DNA from: JANNSX01 sp041397825
GTDB lineage: Bacteria > Pseudomonadota > Alphaproteobacteria > Rhizobiales > Hyphomicrobiaceae
Assembly (NCBI GenBank): GCA_041397825.1
Contig: JAWKVX010000002.1
Coordinates: 558,001-622,000, forward strand
Length of the DNA stretch: 64,000 bases
Direction: 5' to 3'
The notes beneath the pieces are model-generated. The model worked only from the letters and a program-made list of their open reading frames with translations. It searched no databases and was not told where the DNA came from. Positions 32,757-41,644 of this stretch are shown here, in pieces (the first letter of the stretch is position 1; each line of letters opens with the position of its first letter). The position numbers and the translations under genes are program-made.

Positions 32757-33818
32757 ATGACCGCCATTCTCGATCTCAAACGGGTGACCAAGAGCTTTGG
32801 CAACTTCAAGGCCGTCGACGGCATCGATCTCGGCATCGAGGAAGGCGAGTTCTTCACCATCGTCGGCCCCTCCGGCAGCGGAAAGACGACGTTGATTCGC
32901 ATGCTCGCCGGCATGGAGCAGCCGACTTCCGGCGACATCCTGCTGCGTGGCACGCGTATCAACGAGGTACCGGCCAACAAGCGGCCGACCTGCATGGTGT
33001 TCCAGTCCCTGGCTCTGTTTCCGCATCGCAGCGTCGGCGAGAACATCGAGTTCGCGCTGAAGATCAGAGGTGTCGACAAGTCCACCCGAAGAGCGCGGGC
33101 ACTGGCGCTTCTCGAGCAGCTCCGCCTGCCGGCGGCCTATTACGACAAGAATGTCATGAAGTGCTCGGGCGGTGAGCGGCAGCGCGTGGCACTTGCCCGG
33201 GCCCTTGCCTACGATCCCGAGATTCTCTTCTTCGACGAGCCCCTGTCGGCCATCGATTACAAGCTCCGCAAGACGCTGGAGAAGGAGCTCAAGGACATCC
33301 ATCGCGAGACCGGCAAGACCTTCGTCTACATCACCCATAGCCTCGAGGAGGCCATGGTGATGAGTGATCGAATTGGTGTCATGCGGGCCGGGCGGCTGGT
33401 CCAGATCGGCACGCCCAACGAGATCTATACCGCGCCGAATTCGCGCTTTGTCTCCGAGTTCATCGGCGACGTGAACGTGCTTGCGGTAACCTCCGGCCGG
33501 AACGGCAAGGTGGCGGCGGCGGAGGTCGGCGCCGAGTTGACGGCGCCGGCTCGCACCGGTGCCTTCAGCAAGGGGCATCTCGTCATTCGACCTGAGTTCG
33601 TGCGCTTTCTCGAGAAGCCCGGTGAGGCAGAGAACGTGCTCAAGGGTCGTCTCTACAACGAGTATGCCCTCGGCTCGCGCATCCAATATCAGGTCCGCTC
33701 CGGCGAGAAGGTGTTCGTCGTCGAGAAGCTTCGTCAGCAGGCCTATGGCGGCAAACTCGATGACGAGGTGCTGATCGGCTGGGATGCCAAGGATTCCATT
33801 CTCGTGGATGCGGAATGA
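32757..33818 (+). CDS. ABC transporter ATPase, PotA type
   Basis: 353 residues: Walker A (GPSGSGKTT), Q-loop (VFQSLALFPH), signature CSGGERQRVALARAL, Walker B (ILFFDEPLSAID), and H-loop (THSLEEA). A C-terminal TOBE-type domain (RPEFVRFLEKPGEAENVL) follows from about residue 270. It is the motor of the importer encoded by its neighbours, and overlaps the next gene by four bases (ATGA). Confidence 0.92.
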   Translation: MTAILDLKRVTKSFGNFKAVDGIDLGIEEGEFFTIVGPSGSGKTTLIRMLAGMEQPTSGDILLRGTRINEVPANKRPTCMVFQSLALFPHRSVGENIEFALKIRGVDKSTRRARALALLEQLRLPAAYYDKNVMKCSGGERQRVALARALAYDPEILFFDEPLSAIDYKLRKTLEKELKDIHRETGKTFVYITHSLEEAMVMSDRIGVMRAGRLVQIGTPNEIYTAPNSRFVSEFIGDVNVLAVTSGRNGKVAAAEVGAELTAPARTGAFSKGHLVIRPEFVRFLEKPGEAENVLKGRLYNEYALGSRIQYQVRSGEKVFVVEKLRQQAYGGKLDDEVLIGWDAKDSILVDAE

Positions 33819-34678
33819 GCACTTCGATGACCAAGGCGAAAGGCAATCCGGGTTTTCGCTCGGCCCTGCCGATAGTGCTCTTCCTGCTGGTCGGCTTCGC
33901 GGCACCGCTCATCGGCGTTATCATGTATTCGTTCATGCCGCCGCGGACCTTCTCGATCCTGCAGTCGCCGACGATCGAGAACTACACGACGCTGTTCGAG
34001 GGTACGAGCTACATATCCTTCCTCTGGTCGCTCGGTCTGGCGGTGGTCACCGTCGCGCTCCTGGCGCTCGTCTGTTATCCGGTGGCCTACGGCCTCGTGC
34101 GCGTGTTCGGGCGGTGGTCGACGCTGCTGACGCTGCTCTTCACAATCCCGCTGTTCGTCTCCGAGAATATCCGGCTCTACGGTTGGGTGCTGTTCCTGAT
34201 CAAGAACGGGGTCCTGCTCGGCTCCTTGCAGAGTCTGTTCGGTATCGAGATGGACAGCATCCTCTTCACGCTCGGCTCGATCGTGCTCGGCATGGTCTAT
34301 GTCTACCTGCCGTTCATGTTGTTTCCGATGACGCTCGGCGTCGCTATGGTGCCGAACGACACGCGTGATGCCGCCTACGATCTCGGCGCCTCGCGCTGGC
34401 AGGTGTTCAAGGAGGTCGAGCTGCCGCTGTCGATGCCCGGCATCATGATCGGCTCGCTGCTGACCTTCGTGCTGGCGGTCGGCGCCATAGCCGAGGCCAA
34501 GGTGCTCGGCGGACAGCGCATCATTCCGATCACGCACGACATCGAGATCGCTTTTACCTACTCGCAGAACTGGCCGCTCGGGGCCGCACTTTCGGTTCTG
34601 CTGATGCTGGTGGTCGGTGCCCTGGTCCTCACCGTGCTTCGCCGTTTCGATCTCGATGCCATCCTGGGGCGGAGATAG
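33815..34678 (+). CDS. ABC transporter permease, PotB type
   Basis: 287 residues with six predicted helices. The first is ALPIVLFLLVGFAAPLIGVI. The EAA motif is DAAYDLGASRWQVFKEVELP. It pairs with the next gene product to form the channel. The start overlaps the ATPase stop, and the next permease starts three bases after its stop. Confidence 0.92.
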   Translation: MSTSMTKAKGNPGFRSALPIVLFLLVGFAAPLIGVIMYSFMPPRTFSILQSPTIENYTTLFEGTSYISFLWSLGLAVVTVALLALVCYPVAYGLVRVFGRWSTLLTLLFTIPLFVSENIRLYGWVLFLIKNGVLLGSLQSLFGIEMDSILFTLGSIVLGMVYVYLPFMLFPMTLGVAMVPNDTRDAAYDLGASRWQVFKEVELPLSMPGIMIGSLLTFVLAVGAIAEAKVLGGQRIIPITHDIEIAFTYSQNWPLGAALSVLLMLVVGALVLTVLRRFDLDAILGRR

Positions 34679-34681
34679 GCG

Positions 34682-35494
34682 ATGCGCGATCGGCAACAGA
34701 GAACACGTCACGCCCTCCTCACCGCCTGGACGATCGCTGTCCTCGCCTTCGTCTATATCCCCGGCGTGACCATCCTGCTCGCTTCCCTGACGTCGAGCCG
34801 CTATTTCACCTTCCCGATCTCGAGATGGGGCCTCGACTGGTGGTCGAAGACTTTCAACTCGCTCGAGGTGCGGCAGCTTCTGTGGACCTCGGTCTCGATC
34901 GCGCTGGTCGTGACAGTGGTCGCGGTGTCGATCGGCTTCTTCGCCGCTCTCGCCTTTGCGCGATACCAGTGGAAGGGCCGGACGCTGTTCCAGAGGCTGG
35001 TGCTGCTGCCGATCTTCTTTCCGCAATCCGTGCTGGGATTGGCGCTGCTGCTCTGGTTCAATGCCGTCGGCGTCGACCTTTCCTGGAAGACCGCCGCCTT
35101 CGCGCATCTCGTCTGGATCATCCCGGTCGTCACCCTCGTCATCTCGATCCAGGTCTACTCTTTCGATCCGGCGCTCGAGGAGGCGGCCTTCGATCTCGGG
35201 GCCTCGCGCTGGCAGGTGTTCCGCGAGGTGACGCTACCGGTGCTGTTTCCCGGCATCTTCTCCGGCAGCCTGTTCGCCTTCCTGCTCTCCTGGGGGAACT
35301 TCCCGCTCTCCCTTTTCACTACGGGCGCGGATTCGACCGTGCCCGAATACCTGTATGCCAAGATGGTGGCGGGCTACACGCCGGGCGTGCCGGTGCTCGG
35401 CACCGTCTCGACCTTCGGTGCGGCCCTGCTTCTGCTCGGCGGCTATGCGCTCATCCTCTTCATTCGCCGGCGTCGCGAGGCGGCCGACGGCTGA
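34682..35494 (+). CDS. ABC transporter permease, PotC type
   Basis: 270 residues, six helices. The first is LLTAWTIAVLAFVYIPGVTI. The EAA motif is EAAFDLGASRWQVFREVTLP. GGAG precedes ATG 34682. It is the last gene of the polyamine-class importer and converges with a Rieske oxygenase gene five bases away, which may act on the imported compound. Confidence 0.92.
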   Translation: MRDRQQRTRHALLTAWTIAVLAFVYIPGVTILLASLTSSRYFTFPISRWGLDWWSKTFNSLEVRQLLWTSVSIALVVTVVAVSIGFFAALAFARYQWKGRTLFQRLVLLPIFFPQSVLGLALLLWFNAVGVDLSWKTAAFAHLVWIIPVVTLVISIQVYSFDPALEEAAFDLGASRWQVFREVTLPVLFPGIFSGSLFAFLLSWGNFPLSLFTTGADSTVPEYLYAKMVAGYTPGVPVLGTVSTFGAALLLLGGYALILFIRRRREAADG

Positions 35495-35499
35495 CCGGC

Positions 35500-36651
35500 C
35501 TACAGGCTCTCCCGGAACGTCCGCTGGAACCCGCCCGTCCGCTCGGCGAGATACTGGGCGAAATCGAAGTTCGGCCGCTCCAGATGGCTCAGATGCCCGG
35601 CCCTCGCGGTCCTGGCCGAGACACCCTGGAACACCCGCTCGGTGCAGCCGCGATCCTCGACATTCACCTCGTCCAGCAAGTTCTTCAGCTGATCGAAATG
35701 TGCACGGGCCTCAGGCGCGTCGGCGAACTCGGGCGCCATGCCGCCGCCGAAGATCATGTGCACCTGCCCCGGCCCGCGCGGATGCAGGCAGAGATACCAG
35801 AAATAGCCGGGCGTGAGCGTGATGAGCAGGCTCGGATAGATGGCGAGGAGGAAGGTGGTGCGCCGACGCTCGCCCTGCATGCGTGTGTTGGAGGGATGGG
35901 CGATGGCGATCTTCAGTGACTCGTCCTTGAGGATCGTATGATAGTTGAACCAGCGCCGGCCCGGCGGGCAGACCATCTCGTCGAGTCGCGACAGCCCGCC
36001 GATGGTGCCGGCATGGCAGACCGGCAGGTGGTAGCTTTCCATGAAGTTCTCGGCGAGGATCTTCCAGTTCGTGTCCCAGACATGCTCCTCGCGGAACATC
36101 TCGACATAGTCGGTCATGCCATAGTCGGCGATCAGCGCCTCGACCTCGGAGAGCACGCTGGCGACGGGCGGTGCGTCCGGATTGAGCGTCACCATCACCC
36201 AGCCGAGCCATTCCTCCGAACGGATCGCCGGGAGGCTGTAGTCCTCCTTGCAGAAGGCCGCATTCATGCTCATGGCCGGCGCGCCGCGGAGCGTCCCGTC
36301 GAGATTGTAGGTCCAGCCGTGATAGGGGCAGGTGATCGAGCGCCGGTTGCCACTGCCCTCGAGCAGGGTCGACATGCGGTGCCGGCAGACGTTGGAGAGC
36401 GCGCGCAGATGCCCATCACCGTCGCGGATGACGACGATCGGCTGGCCGGCGAGCTCATAGGCGATGTAGTCGCCGGGATTCTTCAGCGCGCTCGCCCGGC
36501 CGATCGACACCCAGTCCCTGGCGAACACGTCGGCAAGCTCCCGCTTCAGGAACTCCGGGCTCGTATAGACGGAGGGTGGCATGGCGTGCGCGCGCTCGAA
36601 GGGCTGGCTGACATTGGCCAGGAGGTCGCGGACGGGGTCCATCGTCGTCAT
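35500..36651 (-). CDS. Rieske-type aromatic-ring/quaternary-amine oxygenase, alpha subunit
   Basis: 383 residues. The Rieske [2Fe-2S] ligands are C89, H91, C108 and H111 in VCRHRMSTL and CPYHGWTYNLDG. The mononuclear iron site is in ENFMESYHLPVCHAG (two histidines), with an acidic ligand expected in the C-terminal part. ATG 36651 is favoured by GGAG six bases upstream. The C-terminal domain (ERVFQGVSARTARAGHLSH) resembles oxygenases acting on quaternary amines and aromatics. No reductase gene is adjacent. It converges with the polyamine-class importer. Confidence 0.88.
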   Translation of the reverse strand: MTTMDPVRDLLANVSQPFERAHAMPPSVYTSPEFLKRELADVFARDWVSIGRASALKNPGDYIAYELAGQPIVVIRDGDGHLRALSNVCRHRMSTLLEGSGNRRSITCPYHGWTYNLDGTLRGAPAMSMNAAFCKEDYSLPAIRSEEWLGWVMVTLNPDAPPVASVLSEVEALIADYGMTDYVEMFREEHVWDTNWKILAENFMESYHLPVCHAGTIGGLSRLDEMVCPPGRRWFNYHTILKDESLKIAIAHPSNTRMQGERRRTTFLLAIYPSLLITLTPGYFWYLCLHPRGPGQVHMIFGGGMAPEFADAPEARAHFDQLKNLLDEVNVEDRGCTERVFQGVSARTARAGHLSHLERPNFDFAQYLAERTGGFQRTFRESL

Positions 36652-36759
36652 GGGTGGCTCCATGTCGTGGGCAGCCTCCGTTTTAGCCCCCGGCCGCGCC
36701 CCGGCAAGCACGAATTCTCCTCATGATCGGATAGGCTCCGCCGAAGCAGCGCACCAATC

Positions 36760-36899
36760 GGCCGGCATCGGCCGACCGAACCGCGAAGCTCGCCGCCCTC
36801 GGCTATCGCGTGCGCCGGCTCGACAATATCGATGTGAACGAGAACCTCGCCGGTGTTCTTGATGCGATATCCGATGCGCTGAGGGCGGCGCGCGAGTGA
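36760..36899 (+). pseudogene. C-terminal remnant of a DUF559 (Vsr-like) endonuclease-type protein
   Basis: The frame ending at TGA 36897-36899 reads DRTAKLAALGYRVRRLDNID followed by NENLAGVLDAISDAL, a close match to the end of DUF559 proteins (RTAxLExxGYRVLRFWNNDVLxNLxGVLEAI). The first part of the domain is missing, and no start codon or ribosome-binding site is present. It is a decayed fragment. Confidence 0.55.
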
Positions 36900-36930
36900 T
36901 CCGGCATGGCTGCGACCGCGCCGGGCCGCT

Positions 36931-37063
36931 GCCCCTCACCCTCACCTCTCCCCGTACGCTTCGCTACGGGGAGAGGTGACGAGAGCCGTGCCTGCCTGAC
37001 GCGTCCGGGACGTACCGTGCATCCTCCTCTCCCCGCCTGCGGGGAGAGGTGAGGGTGAGGGGC
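36931..37063. repeat. Palindromic intergenic element with 24-bp arms
   Basis: The outer arms at 36931-36954 and 37040-37063 are perfect inverted copies beginning GCCCCTCACCCTCACC. Each arm is also part of its own inner hairpin, CCTCTCCCCGTA with TACGGGGAGAGG-type pairing on the left and CCTCTCCCCGC/GCGGGGAGAGG on the right. This two-hairpin structure is typical of REP-like or MITE-like repeats common in Rhizobiales intergenic DNA. Confidence 0.75.
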
Positions 37064-37316
37064 AGCTCCAGGCCCGGCTGCCGCCTTAGATGACGAGCGG
37101 CAGGGCAACACCATGCTTGCACCTGTTGGCGCCGAGGCACGAGTCGATCTCGGCGAGGACCGCAGAACCGATGGGGACGGGGAGGCTACGCAACTGGACT
37201 TTCCTCGTTGCGATTGAAAGTCCCTGTTAGGCTGCAAGTGCAGCACGCCGAGGTCTGAGGAATCTCACTCTACAGTGAAGCGGCGGACCGAATTACGCCT
37301 CGATTGCGCCGATGGC

Positions 37317-37571
37317 CTAACCACCGGCTGGATCCGAAACCTGAATTGGAAAACTGAATTCATATGGTTGGGCTGGGAATCCCGTTGCGAGCGATGCATC
37401 TGGTGGAACCGCTAACTTTAAGGTGAATGACATTCTTGATGGATGAAGCGGATCGATTTCATACATACCATCGCATTGCACCTCACCGTCTGAACCGAAT
37501 ACATGCCCGTCTATCAAGGCTAGGATTGAGGGTCTGCCACCTTCATTTTCGACATAATCGACGGCATACAT
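37317..37571 (-). CDS. Small hypothetical protein, GrlR-like
   Basis: 84 residues in a visibly more A+T-rich stretch than its surroundings. The pattern MYAVDY, ILALIDGHVFGSDGEVQCDG, MYEI, then PPDASLATGFPAQPYEF recalls the small beta-barrel GrlR-type proteins, but the match is weak. No good ribosome-binding site sits at ATG 37571. The frame is continuous with the broken HTH sequence upstream (37572-37802), so it may have been the second half of one protein or a coupled gene. Possibly transferred DNA. Confidence 0.4.
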   Translation of the reverse strand: MYAVDYVENEGGRPSILALIDGHVFGSDGEVQCDGMYEIDPLHPSRMSFTLKLAVPPDASLATGFPAQPYEFSFPIQVSDPAGG

Positions 37572-37802
37572 TTCTTCAATAATGGGTGAAGGCTCCTTGT
37601 TCAGGCGCGCGACTTTCCGGGCTCGAAGCGCAGATGGAAGTGCTCCAAACAGGCAAAGATATGCGGCGACCGGGGCAGGAATTTCCCGTTCGTCTGAGCA
37701 CCAGAGATTGACTGTTCAAGGCGTGACACCGACCAGCGCAGCCAGCTTGCACGGGCTGAGATCCAGCCGAACCATGGAGCGACTCGGTTCATCTGCATTC
37801 AT
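37572..37802 (-). pseudogene. HTH (XRE-like) gene interrupted by an in-frame TGA
   Basis: From ATG 37802 the minus strand reads LSPCKLAALVGVTP, then TGA (37718-37716), then TVNLWCSDEREIPAPVAAYL in the same frame, continuing without a stop into the GrlR-like gene. Bridging the stop restores a normal helix-turn-helix pattern (LxxLVGVTPxTVxxWxxxxREIPxPVA). A single nonsense mutation, or a sequencing error, explains it. Confidence 0.55.
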
Positions 37803-37873
37803 GGCGCCAGGTAACGCCCCATATTGCATCGGTTAGGAACAATGTTCTCGCAGATAAGAACTTTGTGCTCGTG

Positions 37874-37981
37874 CTACACCGTCGCGTCGGTCAGCGAGCC
37901 GTCGAGATTGATGGCGCGGCAGGTATCGGTGACGACCGAGACCGAGAAGCCGAAGCGGGCCGCGTCGAGCGCGGAATGGGC
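37874..37981 (-). pseudogene. Partial, internally deleted copy of the pncA 3-prime end
   Basis: The minus strand reads AHSALDAARFGFSVSVV, TDTCRAINLDGSLTD and a stop, nearly identical to the last part of the intact nicotinamidase at 47773-48402 (AYSALDAARLGFSVSVV, MDACRAIDLDGSL). The stretch between GSL and SLTD in the intact gene is missing, consistent with deletion between two CAGCGA repeats. The copy lacks the catalytic residues. Confidence 0.75.
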
Positions 37982-38127
37982 TCCGGCAAACTTCGGTAGA
38001 ATGCCTCTCGCAGGACGTTGTAGGCTGGCCTGACTTCCTGTCCGCGCGCTCGCGTCAGTCGTCATCTTCAGCCTGTCGGGCCAGGTCGAAAGCAGACGGC
38101 AGTGGAGGTGCGTCCGTGCCAAATCCA

Positions 38128-39699
38128 CTATTGCCGAACGAGATCAGATGCTTTCTCGCCAATCATGACAACCGTCGCATTGATGTTCGCGCTGACCATG
38201 GAAGGCATCACGGACGCATCGCAAACCCTGAGGTTTTCGATTCCGTGGACGCGGAGATCTGGGCCAACGACTGCGCGCTCGTCTGATCCCATGCGGCATG
38301 TGCTTGTAGGGTGCCAGATGGTCGTCGCACCGCGTCGGACTCGCAGTTCTAGCGCAGCTTCCTCCATGTTCCCCGGGTCAGCACGCCCCAATCTCACCTC
38401 ATCGAAAGGCCCAGCGTTCAGGATCTCCACTCGCCGACGCACGCCTTCCACGGTGAGCCGCAGATCGCGCGGCTCGGCAAAGTAGTTGGGGTCGATCAGG
38501 GGGCGATCCAGTGGATTGGCGGAGGAGAGCGTCACCGAGCCCCGGCTCAGCGGCCTGCTGATCCAGCCGCCAAGATAGACGCGGGTGCGATCCGGCTGAC
38601 CATCCGTGCGGTAGAACTCCGCGTGACTTGGCGTGAAGACAGCTTCGAAGTCCGGGTCAGCGTCGCTGGAGTCGAGTCTCAAGAAGGCGCCAGCATCGAG
38701 ATGAAGCGAGGCGAGCGGGCCGGCGCTCGTCGCTTCGAACTCGGCCAGAGCGTCTGCAAAGTCTGTCGCATGGCCGAGCATGTCCAGGGGTTCCTTAAGG
38801 ACCGCGCTGACAGCGCCGCCACCGATATGATCCTGCAGGTCTTGCCCGACTCCCGAAAGATCTGCGATCACGGGGATATCGTGAGCAGCAAGATGGGCCG
38901 CCGGACCGATGCCGGACAACATCAGAAGGTGAGGGGATCCGATTGCTCCAGCAGCGAGGATAACCTCGCCGTTCGCTTCGATCCGCTGGACCTGTCCGCC
39001 GGCAAAAATGTCGACGCCAGTCGCCCGTCCCCGCTGTATGACAAGCCGAAAGGCGAAGGTGTCTTGAAGCAACGTTAAGTTCGGGCGCCCCCGGATCGGG
39101 TCAATGAATGCTTCCTTGCTCCCACATCGACGGCCCTTCTTCAGAGTCGCCTGAAAATAGCCGCAGCCTTCCTGCACCGCGCCGTTGAAATCGGGGTTGT
39201 AGGGAATGCCAATGGATTGCGCAGCATCCAGAAATCGCTCGCACAGCGGATGGCGATGCGGGTTCGTCTCGACGCCCATCGGCCCATCCGTTCCGTGGTA
39301 GTTGTCCGAAAAATTCCTATTGCCCTCGGAACGGCGGAAGTAGGGCAGGACATCGTCGTATCCCCATCCTGGATTTCCCATCTCCCGCCAGCGGTCATAA
39401 TCGCTACGGATACCCCGAACATACATCATCAAATTCAGAACGCTCGTGCCGCCGACAGCGCGACCACGCGGATAGGCGATACGCCGCCCGAAGAGTTGCT
39501 TCTGCGGGGTCGTGGTATAGGCCCAGTCGAGCTTCGATCCCTGAAGATAGATGGTGCCACCGGGAATTGTCGCTAGGTTCGTGCTCGGCTCGCCGCCAGC
39601 TTCGATGAGCACCACGCGGCATGAGGGATCAGCACTGAGGCGACTTGCGAGGACACATCCCGCTGAGCCTGCGCCGACGATAACATAGTCAAAGTTCAA
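38128..39699 (-). CDS. GMC-family FAD oxidoreductase, choline-dehydrogenase-like
   Basis: 523 residues. An N-terminal ADP-binding motif (YVIVGAGSAGCVLASRL) is followed by the GMC signatures GRAVGGTSVLNLMMYVRG and GAIGSPHLLMLSGIGP. The active-site histidine is in IWHPTSTCRMG, and the C-terminal FAD motif is SANINATVVMIGEKASD. It oxidises an alcohol group to aldehyde; the natural substrate is uncertain. The start is TTG 39699, supported by GAGGTG five bases upstream; no ATG is near. It stands alone between decayed sequences. Confidence 0.88.
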   Translation of the reverse strand: MNFDYVIVGAGSAGCVLASRLSADPSCRVVLIEAGGEPSTNLATIPGGTIYLQGSKLDWAYTTTPQKQLFGRRIAYPRGRAVGGTSVLNLMMYVRGIRSDYDRWREMGNPGWGYDDVLPYFRRSEGNRNFSDNYHGTDGPMGVETNPHRHPLCERFLDAAQSIGIPYNPDFNGAVQEGCGYFQATLKKGRRCGSKEAFIDPIRGRPNLTLLQDTFAFRLVIQRGRATGVDIFAGGQVQRIEANGEVILAAGAIGSPHLLMLSGIGPAAHLAAHDIPVIADLSGVGQDLQDHIGGGAVSAVLKEPLDMLGHATDFADALAEFEATSAGPLASLHLDAGAFLRLDSSDADPDFEAVFTPSHAEFYRTDGQPDRTRVYLGGWISRPLSRGSVTLSSANPLDRPLIDPNYFAEPRDLRLTVEGVRRRVEILNAGPFDEVRLGRADPGNMEEAALELRVRRGATTIWHPTSTCRMGSDERAVVGPDLRVHGIENLRVCDASVMPSMVSANINATVVMIGEKASDLVRQ

Positions 39700-39813
39700 G
39701 GCGACACCTCGTGGGGCCCGGGAGGCACGTACTCAAGCATGCCATCAAACGTCGGCTGGAGCCACAAACATGCAACCTGGTTGCGATGCCTCATGGCCCT
39801 CGAATTGTGCGCT

Positions 39814-40290
39814 TCAAAATCCGGACTTCAGGTCGTTTGGCCGCAACTCTTGCCTGAGCAGTTCGATCAAGGGCTCGCTGTCCTTTTCGGTGAGCTTGGG
39901 CAGATCCTCGCACACGTCGTACCACGACAACTGTGTGTCGGCGTAGATGTGCCTGGTGACCCTCGCCTCGGCAGGCCGATCCAGGCTTCCGACCGTCACA
40001 TTCGTCAACCAGTCGTCCTCAGGCCGCAGCGCCTGCCAGACAATTCTCGACCCACATTCAGCACAAAACCCACGCTTGCCGAACTGCGAGGAAACATAAT
40101 ACTTGGGTTCGTTCTGAAGGTACTTCAGGGTTCCGGCCTTTATCAGGACGGTGATCTCCGCTGGCTGACCGGTACTGTGCTGGCACACGGTGCAGTGGCA
40201 GATGTAGCCATTGCGGAGAAAGACCTCGGCCCCGTACCGCACGCGCCCACACAAGCACCCGCCCGTGACCCTTTCAGTTTCATGGATCAT
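39814..40290 (-). CDS. GFA-family (glutathione-dependent formaldehyde-activating type) zinc protein
   Basis: 158 residues with the GFA/CENP-V-like cysteine pattern: GGCLCGRVRYG, ICHCTVCQHSTG, and GFCAECGSRIVW, which bind zinc ions. The family includes a Paracoccus protein reported to promote formaldehyde-glutathione adduct formation, but most members are uncharacterised. ATG 40290 follows AGGAGG at nine-base spacing. Since demethylating enzymes elsewhere in the window release formaldehyde, a link is possible but unproven. Confidence 0.86.
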   Translation of the reverse strand: MIHETERVTGGCLCGRVRYGAEVFLRNGYICHCTVCQHSTGQPAEITVLIKAGTLKYLQNEPKYYVSSQFGKRGFCAECGSRIVWQALRPEDDWLTNVTVGSLDRPAEARVTRHIYADTQLSWYDVCEDLPKLTEKDSEPLIELLRQELRPNDLKSGF

Positions 40291-40575
40291 CGACGGAAAC
40301 CTCCTGTTCCGAGGCAATGTGCTCGGCCTTCGACCAGACATTGCGGTTGGAACTGGAATTGCACAAGACAGATTTGCTGGCTGGCGCCCCGGACGTGGTG
40401 TAGGAGGCGGGGCCGCGGCGTTCGTCGAAGGGCGGTCGTAGGCTGACCGGAGAGGAACCCCGTATCGTCCCTTTCCCCAAGGCATCCACAGCGGCGCCGG
40501 GCGGAGAAGCTGTCATGGTCCGAATCGCGGTTGGCTCGGGTTGCGACGTCCAAGACACAACCCGGAGAGCGAACC

Positions 40576-41405
40576 ATGTCGATCGACAGAATGAACTTGA
40601 AGGCCCTCATTGAGAAGGGTTCAGACGACGGCCTCCTCAGGGAGACGATGGCTTAGGTCGCCAACCGCATGATGGACATGGAGGTCGAGAGCCTGACGGG
40701 TGCTGCGCATGGCAAGCGCTCGGCGTCTCGTGTCAATCATCGCAACGGCGATCGCGAGCGAAGCTCGGAGACGCGTGCCGGCGCAGCCGATCTGGAGGTC
40801 CCCAATCTCAGGAACGGCAGCTACGTCCCGGCTTTCCTGGAGCCGCGGCGGGCTTCCGAGAAGGCGCTCACCGCCGTCATCCAGGACGCCAAAGCCTGCC
40901 CCTGACTTGATCCGGGTTGCACGGCGTCTCGAGGCCATCGGTCGCCGATCGGGTGAAAGCCATGGGCATGACGGGCATCTCGAAGTGCCAGGTCTCTCGC
41001 CTATGCGAGGAGATCGACGAACGCGTGCACGCCTTTCTCGATCGCCCGATCGAAGGCTTCTGGCCGTATCTGTGGATCGACGCGACCGCGCTCCCTGACA
41101 CAACGCGGACTTCGTGGCGTCAAGCTCGTGATCTGGGATGCGCACGAAGGCTTGAAGAAGGCAGCGGCCAGGGCGCTCCAATCGATCTGGCAGCGCTGTC
41201 GCGTTCACTTCATGAGGAATGCGCTGGTGCATGCCGGCGAGAAGCAGCGCGCAATAGTGGCGGCGGCGACCCGCACCGCCTTCACGCAGGAGACCCAGGA
41301 GGCGGCACGAATAGAGTGGCGCGCAGTCGCCGATCGGCTGCGCGAGGGCTTCGAGAAACAAGGGTCTCCGATGGACCAAGCGGAAAATGATGCATGTCCG
41401 AAGAA
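40576..41405 (+). pseudogene. Degraded IS256-family (Mutator-type) transposase
   Basis: Segments in order: MSIDRMNLKALIEKGSDDGL, then an in-frame TAG at 40651, VANRMMDMEVESLTGAAHG, GAADLEVPNLRNGSY, a frameshift, KCQVSRLCEEIDERV, PIEGFWPYLWIDAT, a deletion, then VKLVIWDAHEGLKKAA, WQRCRVHFMRNALVHAGEK and AARIEWRAVADRLRE. This follows an IS256-type transposase with the middle catalytic part missing. The start has GGAG upstream. No terminal repeats were recognised. Confidence 0.8.
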
Positions 41406-41644
41406 AGTATTCGCTTCTACCTGATGAAATTGCGTCGTGACGGACCGAGCCGTATATCACCTGCGCCGGGATCGAACATCGGCTTGACTGGCCGGCGCGC
41501 GCGATCGTAGTCTTGGCCTCGCCCACCGGCACTGGGCCATAAACATAGGGCCACCGTTAGTCCTGTCTGTCGATCGATGCCGATCGAAGGAGGTGGGGGG
41601 GTGGCAGTGCTGTCCAACGAAACGCAGAGACCGCGTGTGCAGTC

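Noticed and set aside
31602..33905. A 767-codon open frame on the minus strand across the polyamine-class importer genes
   Set aside because: It lies opposite well-supported ABC transporter genes, has no recognisable protein, and is explained by the high GC content and codon bias of the plus-strand genes.
36931..37063. CRISPR array
   Set aside because: The repeated units are inverted hairpin arms, not direct repeats with unique spacers; no cas genes are present.
37716..37718. Selenocysteine at the in-frame TGA of the HTH remnant
   Set aside because: The position aligns with a serine-type HTH residue, no SECIS-like hairpin is evident just after it, and a simple nonsense mutation is enough.
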